Origin: Lasiosphaeria ovina
Taxonomy: Eukaryota; Ascomycota; Sordariomycetes; Sordariales; Lasiosphaeriaceae
Reading direction: 5' to 3'
Assembly: GCA_033439765.1 (NCBI GenBank)
Contig: JAULSN010000004.1
Span: 3,234,001 to 3,298,000, forward strand
Length of the DNA stretch: 64,000 bases
Shown here piece after piece: positions 49,763 to 59,600 of the stretch. Position numbers and translations under genes: made by a program. Under the pieces are notes generated by a model, which did not search any database, was not told where the DNA came from, and was given only the letters and a program-made list of their open reading frames with translations. The first letter of the stretch is position 1; the number at the start of each line of letters is the position of its first letter.

Positions 49763-49998
49763 AGTGGCCTCTCCAGTGTTCCACCCATGGATCAGCCAAG
49801 AGTGGCTCTACGGAGTCTCTCCCTCATATCTCGCAAATCCACGCCCTGGACTGGCATGTCGAGAGCTTCCAAAATGCGCCAGTGGCCTCTCCAGTGTTCC
49901 ACCCATGGATCAGCCAAGAATGGCTGTACGGAGTCTCTCCCTCATATCTTCCAAATCCACGCCCTGGACTGGCATGTCGAGAGCTTCCAAAATGCGCC
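49763..49998. repeat. 118-bp tandem duplication of the terminal exon
   Basis: Two head-to-tail copies (49763-49880 and 49881-49998) differing at a few positions. The right-hand copy is the terminal coding exon of the gene at 49910-50867. The left-hand copy keeps the same minus-strand frame and stop but lacks the splice acceptor that precedes the functional copy. Confidence 0.88.
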
Positions 49999-50867
49999 GA
50001 AGATGAGAGGCTAAAAAAATGTCAGCTTATATCCCATAGATAATGTTGGAATATATCGCATACCATTCAGCGCATCTAGAGATCCCAGGTCTCTCGGGAA
50101 CTCTGCAATCTCGGCCGCAGTGTGGATGTCGAATAGTGGCGATAGGCTCGCGTGGGCACCCATGATCGAGACAGCCGCATTGTTTCGGCGTCTGCGCAGA
50201 TCGTTCTCGCGTCTTGAGATGTCAGCATACGTACTCAAAGATAAGGACGGAGAACCTACAAGGCAGTGACACGGCGAAGGAGCGAATTGTTATTGGCACG
50301 GAGATCCGTGTCAAGCGATGTGACCTTGTTGTCAAGCAATGTGACCTTGTAGTCAAGCGTTACGAACTTGCTGCCAAGCGATGTGACCTGGAAGTCAAGC
50401 GATGCGAGCTTGTTGTCAAGCGTTGCGAACTTGTCGTCACTCAATGCGTGCTTGAGGCCAAGCGATGCGAACTTGTTGTCAATGGACGCGAACTGGTTGG
50501 TAAGGATCTCCTCGAGCTGTGTGAACTTGGATGCGAACTTGTTGTCAAGGGATGCGAACTTGTTGTCAATGGACGCGAACTGGTTGGTAAGGATCTCCTC
50601 GAGCTGTGTGAACTTGGATGCGAACTTGTTGTCAAGGGATGCGAACTTGTTGTCAATGGACGCGAACTGGTTGGTAAGGATCTCCTCGAGCTGTGTGAAC
50701 TTGGATGCGAACTGGTTGGTAAGGATCTCCTCGAGCTGTGTGAACTTGGATGCGAACTTGTTGTCAAGGGATGTGTCAAGGGATGCGATCTTGTTGTCTA
50801 TGGATGCGAACTTGTTGTCCATGGACGCGACGAATGCGAGAATTTGGTCCATCTTTTGGTCCTCCAT
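49910..50867 (-). CDS. Heptad-repeat coiled-coil protein with SAP-like C-terminus
   Basis: Three exons: 50867-50260, 50212-50064 and 50010-49910. The introns are 47 nt (GTAGGT ... GCTGAC ... AAG) and 53 nt (GTATGC ... TTTTTTTAG), giving 285 aa. Residues 1-200 are almost entirely repeats of FASIDNK/FASLDNK (seven residues, one heptad) and KFTQLEEILTNQ, predicting a long parallel coiled coil. They begin MEDQKMDQILAFVASMDNKF. Exon 2 encodes a basic segment (ENDLRRRRNNAAVSIMGAHA) and PLFDIHTAAEIAEFPRDLGS. Exon 3 ends ASHLRRILEALDMPVQGVDL, then EDMRERLRTAILG. The last about 40 residues match the helix-extended-helix pattern of SAP DNA-binding motifs (inferred by pattern). Fungal genomes hold multicopy proteins of this general plan, mostly uncharacterised. 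It sits between retrotransposon fragments inside an inverted-repeat pair. Confidence 0.75.
50498..50765. repeat. 87-bp tandem minisatellite in the coiled-coil gene
   Basis: Units start near 50498, 50585 and 50672, with a shortened unit near 50717 that lacks 42 bp (14 codons). 87 bp is 29 codons and 42 bp is two heptads, so unit gain or loss keeps the reading frame. Copies are nearly identical, which points to recent expansion or homogenisation. Confidence 0.88.
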
Positions 50868-51741
50868 ATTGACAGCGTTGGTGTCAATCGTGGGGTTTGG
50901 GTGGGTTATGGGCTGGACGTTGAGCAGAAGAAGTGCTGGATGTTGAGCAGAAGAAGTGCTGGACGTTGAGCAGAAGAAGTGATGCCGTTAAAATTGTTTG
51001 CCAAAGTTGGGGGATAGGAAGAGAAGAAACAATGGCTCTGTGGAGGTGTGATCTGCGCTTTATACCATGAAAAGACTTGTAAAGTCAAAACGGAAGGTTC
51101 GGATGCCAATTCAGTTTTGGAAAGTACTTTTCTACGTAGTGGGAACCTGGAAGCTTCGAGCCCACCAAGTGGGGATTTCAGGCCTACGCTGTATATCTGA
51201 CAGAAAGAGCGCTACAAGTCTTTAAAAGCTGGGTTGGCAGGAACATCGGGGTACCGAGAAAAGTCAACCTGCAGAGGAGAGTCTTGAGAGAGAATATTAT
51301 TGTTGATCGTTGCAGTCGTTTAAGGCCACTGCTCGCCCCGCTGGCGACACGTCTCCCGGCGACGGTCTTGGCCGAGGCAGTTTTATATCTTGCCCAGGAC
51401 CCAACACAATGAGAACAGGATAGAGGAATGTGAGTTTATTTAGAGACCTATAGCATATCTAGGAAGTAATGCCAAACGATCGGGTGGCAGCCCGACGAGC
51501 AAGAGGGCCAGTCGAGGAGCTCGCTTGGACTCCAGCGGAGCCTCACCAGGCAGTAAGGTAACCCACCTGCGAACGCCAGATGCCTCTGCACTAGGTCTAC
51601 TTTGATGCGAGAATATTCATGAAGAGTGAATGGAATGAATGATGAAGCGAACTTAGCTATCTGCTACTTGGGGTCACGTGATGTGATCCACTATTAGACT
51701 GCCAACTAGCGCCGTATCATGTAGAGCGCAAGCTATGCCCG
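50868..51741. other. Promoter of the coiled-coil gene and unassigned repeat-like sequence
   Basis: Three short direct repeats (GTTGAGCAGAAGAAGTGCTG) lie at about 50918-50980 just upstream of the gene. The rest has no supportable frame. A GGGGTCACGTGATGTG stretch near 51670 resembles the retrotransposon LTR and may be part of the scattered LTR fragment. Confidence 0.4.
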
Positions 51742-52007
51742 CCGCACGATGATGGTTCCCCACATGTTTTCCCTGTCGACCAATCACAGCCCTGCAGCCG
51801 CATGAGCCTCCCACTACCAACCACGATGTGCGTGGTCAGGAAACTGGGCCGTTTCGCGAGAAGGATGGACCACCGGTGCGGTGCGAGGACGTGGCGAGAG
51901 AATGCTTTGGTGAGAGCGAGCTGTGCTAGCTCCTCTGACTTTACAGAGTCAGGGACATCAACATGACATTGCTCCAATGTGGCGCGCAAAGGGAAAGACT
52001 TCACCAT
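51717..52007 (-). pseudogene. Possible gene fragment running into the LTR fragment
   Basis: A minus-strand frame from ATG 52007 begins MVKSFPLRATLEQCHVDVPD and continues SVKSEELAQLALTKAFSRHV, LAPHRWSILLAKRPSFLTTH and IVVG, then enters the 68-bp LTR fragment and stops at 51717. The first about 65 residues have ordinary protein-like composition, but I do not recognise a family. It may be the 5' end of a gene cut by the repeat, or chance. Confidence 0.25.
51742..51809 (-). repeat. 68-bp LTR fragment
   Basis: Identical over its full length to 45067-45134 of the complete LTR and in the same orientation. Both flanks are unlike the LTR, apart from a GGGTCACGTG match about 70 bp to the left. Confidence 0.9.
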
Positions 52008-52248
52008 ACCTGAGTAGCCCACCCGGGTGACTTTTCCTCCTATTTACTGTTTAGCCACCTTTTACCCCAAACATGTCTCCCCTCGTTTCCCGTCTTTGGG
52101 GGGGCTCGTTTCGTCTGTTCCGACGATGGTAGCGATGAATGTGTCGCGTTCGAAGGCTCCGACTAAAAACCTTCAGTTAGCAAACCGGTGTGTTCGCCTG
52201 AAGTGTCGTCGAGCGTCCGTCCAATAGGTGAAGTCCGGTTTCCGGGAA
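51810..52248. other. 3' flank of the NCBP3-like gene
   Basis: Apart from the doubtful fragment above, nothing coding is seen. It probably holds the 3' UTR of the minus-strand gene that stops at 52249. Confidence 0.4.
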
Positions 52249-53927
52249 TTAGTAAAACGAATCTTCCGCCTTCTGTCTCCTTCGACCCCTACCCTCCAGC
52301 TTCTCTGCGAACAACTCCTTTCCTGCATTGCCAGCTGCCGGGCCGAACTTGTCAGGAAATAGCTCTTTGACCGTGGTGCCGGTGCCCTTGATGGCAAAAC
52401 CTTGGTCGTTTCCGCGTTTGTTCGCTATGCCGCGGATGTTGAATCCGCCAATGCCGCCGCTGCTGCTGCTGCTGCTGGCGGGAAGACCTGCTGCCGCTGG
52501 TGGTCGGGGGGTGATTCGGTCTGCTAGTTTCGCTAGGTTGGTGTTAATACATCGTTTGACTTACAGTTGTTCGACATGGCGAATAAAGAGATTAAAGGAC
52601 GGGGTGAGAAGAGTAGCGCCGAGAGGCTGCCGCGGCTGCCGCATTTGACTGCGAGACCGGAACATTGCTGACGCTGGTCAAGCTGCTGTCGGAAATAGAA
52701 AGGGCGAACATACCGCTTGCCAGAACCGTACTGTCGTCCACCTGGTCCATCTGCGCTTTACCAATACTCGAAGCCGACGCGAGCTTTGTGGGGAAAAGCT
52801 CCTTCACGGCGTTCGCCTTTGTAGGGAAGAGTTCCTTGACGCTGTTGTCGTGGGTACTGGTGTCCCGGGTCTGGCGCTCTCTGATTGCCCGGCCCTTCTC
52901 GCGGCTGCGCAATTCGGCACTCGTGCGGGCTTCGTCGTCGAGGTCCATCCGAGCGTCGCCGTCACGATCTCGTACAGGGGAGGCTGAGCGGTCGCGGTCG
53001 CGGCCCGAGCCAAAGCCGCCGTTTGCAGAGATGCGCCGATCTGGGAAGAGCTCCTTTTCTCGGTTGCGGCGGGCGGCCGATCTCAGGCGGTCAGACTCTG
53101 AAGACACTGTAGATACTGAGCGACGATGCCGGGATGGTGGCCGCCCTCTAACGCTTGCGCGCTTGGCCAGGGCCACGGGATCGTCATCGTAGAGGCTGAC
53201 GTCGAATGTCTCGACCTCGTCGTCCTCGTAGCGGGAATCCCTTCGCCTTCCTCCACCGCGTCTGTCGTTCTTTCCTCTGCCGTTGTAGCGGTCGTCTCGG
53301 TCGCGATACTTGCCGCGGCGGCGTCGCCCCTCTGGATCGTACTCTGGGTGGAGTAGGTAGAAGCGGCTGCGCTGTGCGGCACCCACCACCTTTCTGTCGC
53401 TGGCCACGGCGAAACGGACCAGCAGAACCGAGTCGGGCTTGGCTGCAAAGTCTTTGGCGCGAATCGACTGGAGGGGCGGAAGTTGAGTTGGGTCGGCAAT
53501 TGGCATAGCGGCAAGTGCGACGAGGGCCTCCTGGGCGGCAGCCTCGGACCTGAAAATGAGGTTTGCGGAGCTGTCGTCAATCCACTCGATGCGGTCAAAC
53601 TGGCCGCCGTCGTTGTGCTGAGAAACGTAGGCCTTCACCTCGTCGGGATTGAATGTGTCGAGTCCAGCTACATGCACCTTGTAGGGAACAACGGCTTTTT
53701 CCTGCTCCTCTAGGTCGTGGTCGTTGATGGGCTCGTCCACCTCGCCGGGTTCCTGCATGAAGGTGCCAGTCGAGTTAGTGGGCTGAATCGCGGGAACGAG
53801 GCAGAAGAATAGCGATCATCCGAACCTGTTCTTCCCCGGTGATTATGTCATGGGTATATGCCTCGGGCACAATTGGCGCGTCCTGATAGGAATCGATGTC
53901 CATCTCCATCTCGATGTCGAGATCCAT
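52249..53927 (-). CDS. NCBP3-like nuclear cap-binding protein
   Basis: Fungal homologue of nuclear cap-binding subunit 3, an RRM-type protein that binds capped mRNA in the nucleus. Model: exon 1 53927-53826 (MDLDIEMEMDIDSYQDAPIV), a 73-nt intron with CACTAAC branch site, exon 2 53752-52714, a 181-nt intron (GTATGT ... TTAACACCAACCTAG), and exon 3 52532-52249, giving 474 aa. Residues about 57-125 form an RRM-like fold (VHVAGLDTFNPDEVKAYVSQ) with IEWIDDSSANLIF, matching the WLDD cap-contact motif. Arg/Asp/Ser-rich stretches follow. The motif KELFP recurs (KELFPDR, KELFPTK twice, KELFPDK), with a variant KELFAEK. The C-terminus is GRGRRRQKAEDSFY. The second intron is uncertain, because the unspliced frame continues 39 protein-like codons to a stop at 52592. 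The right inverted-repeat arm begins 274 bp upstream of the start codon. Confidence 0.8.
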
Positions 53928-54200
53928 GGCTAAAGGCTGGGGGTGACGTTCTTGCCGTCTGGCAATGAGGAAGCAACGCGCGCAGAGGGCGAGGCGGCGA
54001 CTGCCAGTAGTGCGCGAGAGGGGATTGGAATCCTGCGCTGGTGTTTCTAGATGCAGAAGAAGACAAAAGACTTTGGGAAAGCGATGAGAAGCAGTGAATT
54101 GAAGGCGTGATCCAATCCGAACACCAAAGACCTTTGGAGTGCACGTAACGAGGCGAGGTGGTTCGCGCTGAATGCTGAATGGAACTTGATGCGGCTCCTT
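53928..54200. promoter_or_regulatory. Proximal upstream region of the NCBP3-like gene
   Basis: About 270 bp between the start codon and the inverted-repeat arm, expected to hold the leader and core promoter. No TATA-like element stands out. The arm beyond it is shared with 49156-49510, so the distal promoter may be repeat-derived. Confidence 0.4.
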
Positions 54201-54580
54201 CCTTTGCGGTTGCCTTTGGGCTGCGCGAAAGGGACCAGGGTGGGGAACCACATCCAAGTACCCTGGCTGCAAAATGTCGTGCAGAGGAACAACCTGCCGA
54301 TGCAGCGGGCGGGTGGAGCCGAAAAGCAAGGGGCTCTAGTGTAGACTCCGGAGTTACAGGAGGACATCCGCGGCGCTGATTCAGGATCGTGGAGAATGAA
54401 TTCTCCTATTTGTAATGTTCAAAGGCAAGATGTCTTGCTTAACTTATACGTAGTCCGCTTCTTTGCAAGGAAAATGGCCCTACTGTGGTAAGTAGGCGTC
54501 AGATTATGTTGACATCGTGAATTCCATGTTACGCGTCATTGGTATCGTACGGATGTAATCCGTACTTACACTACTGTATA
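54201..54580 (-). repeat. Right arm of the inverted repeat pair
   Basis: Reverse complement of 49156-49510 with scattered substitutions and small indels, including short insertions that make it about 25 bp longer. The outer end carries the same TAGTGTAAGTACGGAT-type sequence, here facing right. No perfect target-site duplication could be seen around either arm. Confidence 0.85.
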
Positions 54581-57500
54581 CTACAGTAGACTAGACGAAA
54601 ATCTCGCTGGTGAGTGTCGGTGTAGACCCGTCGATCATCCAGACAGCCTCCCTAGGAACGTACATACACTCCAATCCCTGATGTTTGTTAGCGGGGGCTT
54701 TCCATGATTTGAAAAGGCCTCAATTCCTTACGCTCGCCCTCTAGGTTTTCCGCCGACGGTAATAAAAGCTATTGGAATCCCTATTTAGGAATTTTAGAGG
54801 CCTATCTCTTCTTTAAAACACCTAAGACTTTCCTGACCAGTTTGCTAGGCTATAATATGTATTCTGCCCAAGTACCACGCCAGTGTACCTAGTGATTCTA
54901 CCAATTATGCAAGGTAATTACCTTACCTACTTACTAGTCTGGATACCTACCTACCTTACGCATTACGGATACGGAATAAGGAAATACCAACATGACTAAG
55001 AAAAAAATGGATCATCTGCCTCATCACGTGCACTTGGGGTTGTCCAAAGTGCCTTCGTGGCAGGCGCGACAGACAACCCTCGGAAGAACCACTGGGAAAG
55101 ACAACTGTAATTAGCCGTCAGAAGAAATGCCCGGCCACCCTCTCCAGAACCAGAAAGAAAAAAGATGAATGAAAAATGAAAATGAAAGTGAAAGGAGAAG
55201 AAAATTAACAGAAGATTCAGCGAACGAACAGTCTACACTACACTACCTTACAGTTGCTCAATAGAATGTCAATGGATGTCATGCTGGACCGTCTTCGTCT
55301 TGGCCGCTGCTACCCAGTGCACTTCAAGAGCCCGATTACATTACTCATTGCAACGTCGCCTATCTTCCCTTCCCTTTCGCTGCCCGAGTTTCCTCGTCAA
55401 ATCCCCCTTTCATTATCTGCCCTGGCTGGCCGACTCTGGCAGCAACTTCCGTCTCTACCCGCTTTCTGTTCGGAGCTCTCTAGGCCTGTGGGTCAACCGA
55501 CTGTGCCTAGCTTAAGGATACCAAGGCTGGCTGGCCCAACGTTAAAATGGAGATGCCCGAGACGGGAAATCCCCGATACTTCTATACCGAGGCGGAATGC
55601 AGAGGCATTCACAAAACCCCAAGCCGGGTTGACGGGGGCCCTTCTCGGCCGCCCAGTAGGCTGTCGGCCCCCTCCTCACCCCCCAAAAACAAAACAAAAA
55701 AAGGGGGCCGGGAGAAGCCAACAGAAGGAAAAACAGCGCCGTCCCATCAGCCATCACGATTCTCGTCATATCCATCAGATAGTGGCAGACCACCCACAAA
55801 ACACGGACATAGACTGCCAAGCAACGGGAGTCTCCCGTCGCGAACCAAGATCGCCATAGTGTACCGGTGGGCCTAATCGCGGGACAAACCCTGGTTCTCG
55901 TTCTCGGCCTTCGTGTGGCAACGGCACCCGGCTGAAACCCCTTCCCTGCTGTGCTGGGGAAAGGGGACTACGTATGGCGATCGTTCCCCCGCGCTCGCCA
56001 CTCACTACTCACTCTTGGGACTTTTCTTCTTCTAGACGACGGGCCGTGGCGGCTCGGCCTTGGTTTTGGTCTCTGACTCTCTGGCCAAGGCTCTCTCCCC
56101 CGATGCCACCGTTTGATCTCGCCCGGCGGCTTCGTCTCGAGCCGTAAACCCTCGGGGTCACGTATCCCCGACACACGGTTGGCTTGGCCATTGACAAGAA
56201 GCTCCGAGACGCTTGTCACAGAGGAAGAGAGAGGGAGATAGAGCTGCGGTCTCCACCCGTGTGTTAGTGATTGTCTACCTTCGCAGCGAGGTTAAGGTAG
56301 GTTGGTAAATATGCACGCACCAAGCTCGCCAGTTTTTTTGGCGGCGGCGGCGGCCACAGCCTGTTCTCAGACCCTAGTCGATTTTATTAACTGTCTCTCA
56401 CACCCACAGCCTCGACGTTCTTCCTTGTGTCGTTATGCCGATGCGACGATGTCGCCACACGTCGATGCCCGATGTATTCCAACCCATACCAGTCCGTTCT
56501 CTGGTCATTGGTGTCAGGTTGTGATTGACTTCCCATAGCATCTGCCATACATGTGATGCGGCAGACACATACGGGGTCCACCCATCTTCTTCTCTCTGGG
56601 CGGCTAATGGCGGGAGCAGCCATGTTACATGAAGGTCAATACGAACTCGTTGACTTTGGAACAGACCGCCATCTATCTTGAGGGTTAGGGGGGCCGGGGG
56701 ACATTCTGGGTGGTCACCGCCCTCGTCACAAACAATTAGAGGATGTTTTCTCTGCTGGGGTACTTAAACCCTCCGCGGCCTTGGTATCATTGTCTCCCTT
56801 GGATGTTCCGATACTTGGCTGGAGAAGTAGCGAGGAAACGGAGGGAGATACGGGAAAACGAAGCGAACCAAAAGGCCATGTTGAAGTCCCTATTCCTCCA
56901 CCTCCCATTGCATCACGACGGAGCGGGAATTAGATAAGAGACGGATCCTTAACCCAACTAACTACATGATGCCTCGTTATCACACTCACTCCGAAAGCCG
57001 GCTGCCTCTTGAACCACGAAGTCTTTTGCCAGAAGTGGAACTGGGAGTGAAGCACCAGAGGAGTGGTATCTCCAAAGCAACTTCCCCACCGCCCCGTGAG
57101 TTCACGTCATTGAAGCCGGACATCACCTGTTTCCTGTTCCTACTGCTCGCCGTTGCCCATTATCTCGAGCAGCACGGAGGGAAATGCCCGGTTGGCCAAT
57201 CCCTTGGTCTGAGGCTCGATGTTCAAGAGACTCTTCTGGATGGGCGAGGGACGACCCGGCAAAGGAAGTGAACAAGAATAAGAACACAAGGGATATAGAC
57301 GCCGGTTGTGGGGTGTGCTATCTTTGCCACAGGGAGCGCAAGCAACACTCGTAGCTTTAACTTCTCGTCTGAAGAGGCGACATGGACAGAACATATTTCA
57401 CTTGCAAAATAAACATGTTGACACGAAGCTAACAGACTGTCGAAAAAAGGAAGATTAGAGGTGACAGTTCATTGAGCCTCATTTACTAGCCAATTCCACC

Positions 57501-59027
57501 TGGTACTTTCCAAAGGCCTTGCATTCTCTGTACTTTCTCTTATTAAGGGGGTGGGTCTAACTATCTGCCTGTGTTGGAAGCTCTATAACCGCAAATCTGG
57601 CATGCTCTGATCGCAACCGTCTACGTAATAGACATACCGATGACAAACGACCAATGACCCCTGGCTTGACCACAGTGCTGATGAGATAAACTTCTGACGC
57701 TGAGGGGGGTGCGTGGTTGCGGTGTGCATGCTAGCTTTGAGATTACGCTGTCTGTCTGTCTGTCTGTACGCAGGCAGTCCTCATCCAGATTGTCATGCCG
57801 CAACCCGCTCTGCCTTATCTTGTGTCTTGAACTGATGTATCGGTCTGACTCTGGCGGGTTATCAATCTCTTTCTCTCTATCTATCGTTCTGTCTGCCTAC
57901 CTACCTACCTAATCTGACCGGTTGTTTCGGCAGGGAAGCGGTGTGACCGGCGTGGTCGGAGAGACAAGACGAGACAAGGCGAGACAAGAGTCAGAGAGAA
58001 AAAGGAAAAGCCCGGACAATTGGATCCGGAAAAGACAGACCCAGAGGGTGTGTTCTTGTTGTATCTATGTGTCTCCCCCCCCTCTTCTCTGCAACCCAGA
58101 CTAAGCTGAACCGCCGGCCGGCCAGCCAAGCCACCCCGGGCAGACGACCGGACGGCACCCATTCCAGAGAGTGGTGCTTGAAAGGTAAGATAACTACCTA
58201 ATGATGGATAGGGTGGTGTGAACGGTGCAGAGTCCAGATTATGATGGCCGACAACAACCATGACAGTCCTCTCAACTCGCATCGGACACTTCTTTTCCTT
58301 ACAAACAACTCGGCCTACACCACCCCGAGGCGCCGTACTGGATACAGCTAGCTAAGCTACCTCGGGGGAGGGCATGCCAGAAACGGTATGCACAAGGACA
58401 ATGCCTACTGGGGTTCGGAAGGATGTGTTTACCAAACATCCAGACCCCTTCAGCTGGGTGATGCACATGCGATCACCGTGTCATGCAGACGGACACACAT
58501 GTCTCCTGAGATTGGCTGCTCGACCTATTACTCCGAAACGCCCCGGCTGCTTGTCGCCGCCATGTCAGATCTAATAATTGTCCGTTCGCACACACAAATG
58601 CCATGTACCTCTGGATATGTTTACTTGCTTTCTACGAACCCACCTCACCACTGTAATCTGCTTCCTCAGTCAGGGTCGTAGACTCAGGTTATTAAGCACA
58701 CAGTTGCACTGAACCGCTTCGAACCGCCCGTGGGGAAACAGAAAGTACCATCCATCCATCCCATGGATCAATCTCTCACCCCGCCAATACAGACCAATGC
58801 CCCGAGGAGTCGTCAACGCGAAGACCCCCCTCCTTCCATCATACATCCATTCATTCATTGGACCCGGCTCGTGAACAATGCAATAATACACCAATCACAG
58901 ATAACACACACACATACACGAAAGAAAGAAGACACCACAGTTTAACGTAACAATGTGCTATCCCACCACCACCGCCACACCCAGAGCAGAGAGATGGAGA
59001 TCAGCCAGCCACCAAATCCGCCTACAA

Positions 59028-59081
59028 CGTACGTACGTACGTACTTTGTCAGGCAGGTGTGTGTGTGTGTGTGTGTGTGTG
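59028..59081. repeat. (ACGT)n tetranucleotide and (TG)n microsatellites
   Basis: Four ACGT units at about 59028-59045 and about twelve TG units at about 59057-59081. Confidence 0.85.
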
Positions 59082-59189
59082 TTTTAAATCTCTCATTATA
59101 CAATATCCACCAATATCGAACATCCAGCATCCAATATCCCTTAGGGAGAGAAAGGGTGACAAGGAACAAAGATGTTGAAACCCTGGGCC

Positions 59190-59371
59190 CTTGGGAAGAG
59201 GGAGAAGGGGGGAGGGGGGGGGCCCTTCTTTCCCGCCGGGGATAGAACGGCATGCATCCGGACTCGGCGATCGTGGAAGTGTGGCGTCTGTGTGTGTGGG
59301 CGCACGCGCGTGGGTTGTGTGTGGGTGGGGAGAAGGGGGGGGGGAAAGAGAGAGGGGGGGTGAGGGGGAGG
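59190..59371 (+). repeat. G-run-rich tract with G-quadruplex potential
   Basis: Several runs of four to nine G on the plus strand, separated by short A/GA spacers, in two clusters (about 59190-59225 and about 59320-59371). Confidence 0.7.
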
Positions 59372-59600
59372 GGCGTGTAAGAGAAACTTGCTGCCCGCCC
59401 CGCGATAGTCTCTAAACCAAATGGGAGAAATCGTTACTAATTATACGCGCACCCTACTTCCTCTGAAGGGCTTGGTCATGATCGTGATCGTGATGTGATG
59501 AGGAGGTGTAGTATACAAGGTGAGTGAGTGAATGTGATTCTCTTCCTTCTCCTTTCCTTCTTGTTTTTTTTTCTTATATATATTTCCTATTCCCACGCCC

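Larger units (their letters stand above)
54581..59600. other. Gene-free region beyond the NCBP3-like gene (part 1)
   Basis: No supportable coding frame. ACCTACCTA/CCTTACC-rich sequence lies at about 54910-54965. A few intron-like signals occur on the minus strand near 55080-55110, but the adjoining frame is short and unrecognised. ACGT repeats and a TG microsatellite lie at 59028-59081. A purine-rich, strongly G-rich stretch on the plus strand (about 59190-59370) has many G-runs and could form G-quadruplexes. Confidence 0.45.

Noticed and set aside
50214..50969. 251-codon plus-strand frame (CELVVKRCEL repeats)
   Set aside because: Open only because the 87-bp repeat is a multiple of three; antisense of a gene with proper introns.
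43750..55065. Similarity between about 43756-43790 and about 55033-55065 (GGGGTTGT...CTTCGTGG)
   Set aside because: About 30 bp of interrupted similarity only; no extension on either side, so probably chance.
55254..55859. 201-codon plus-strand frame
   Set aside because: Low complexity with a Lys/Gln-rich segment from A-runs; no family or splice support.
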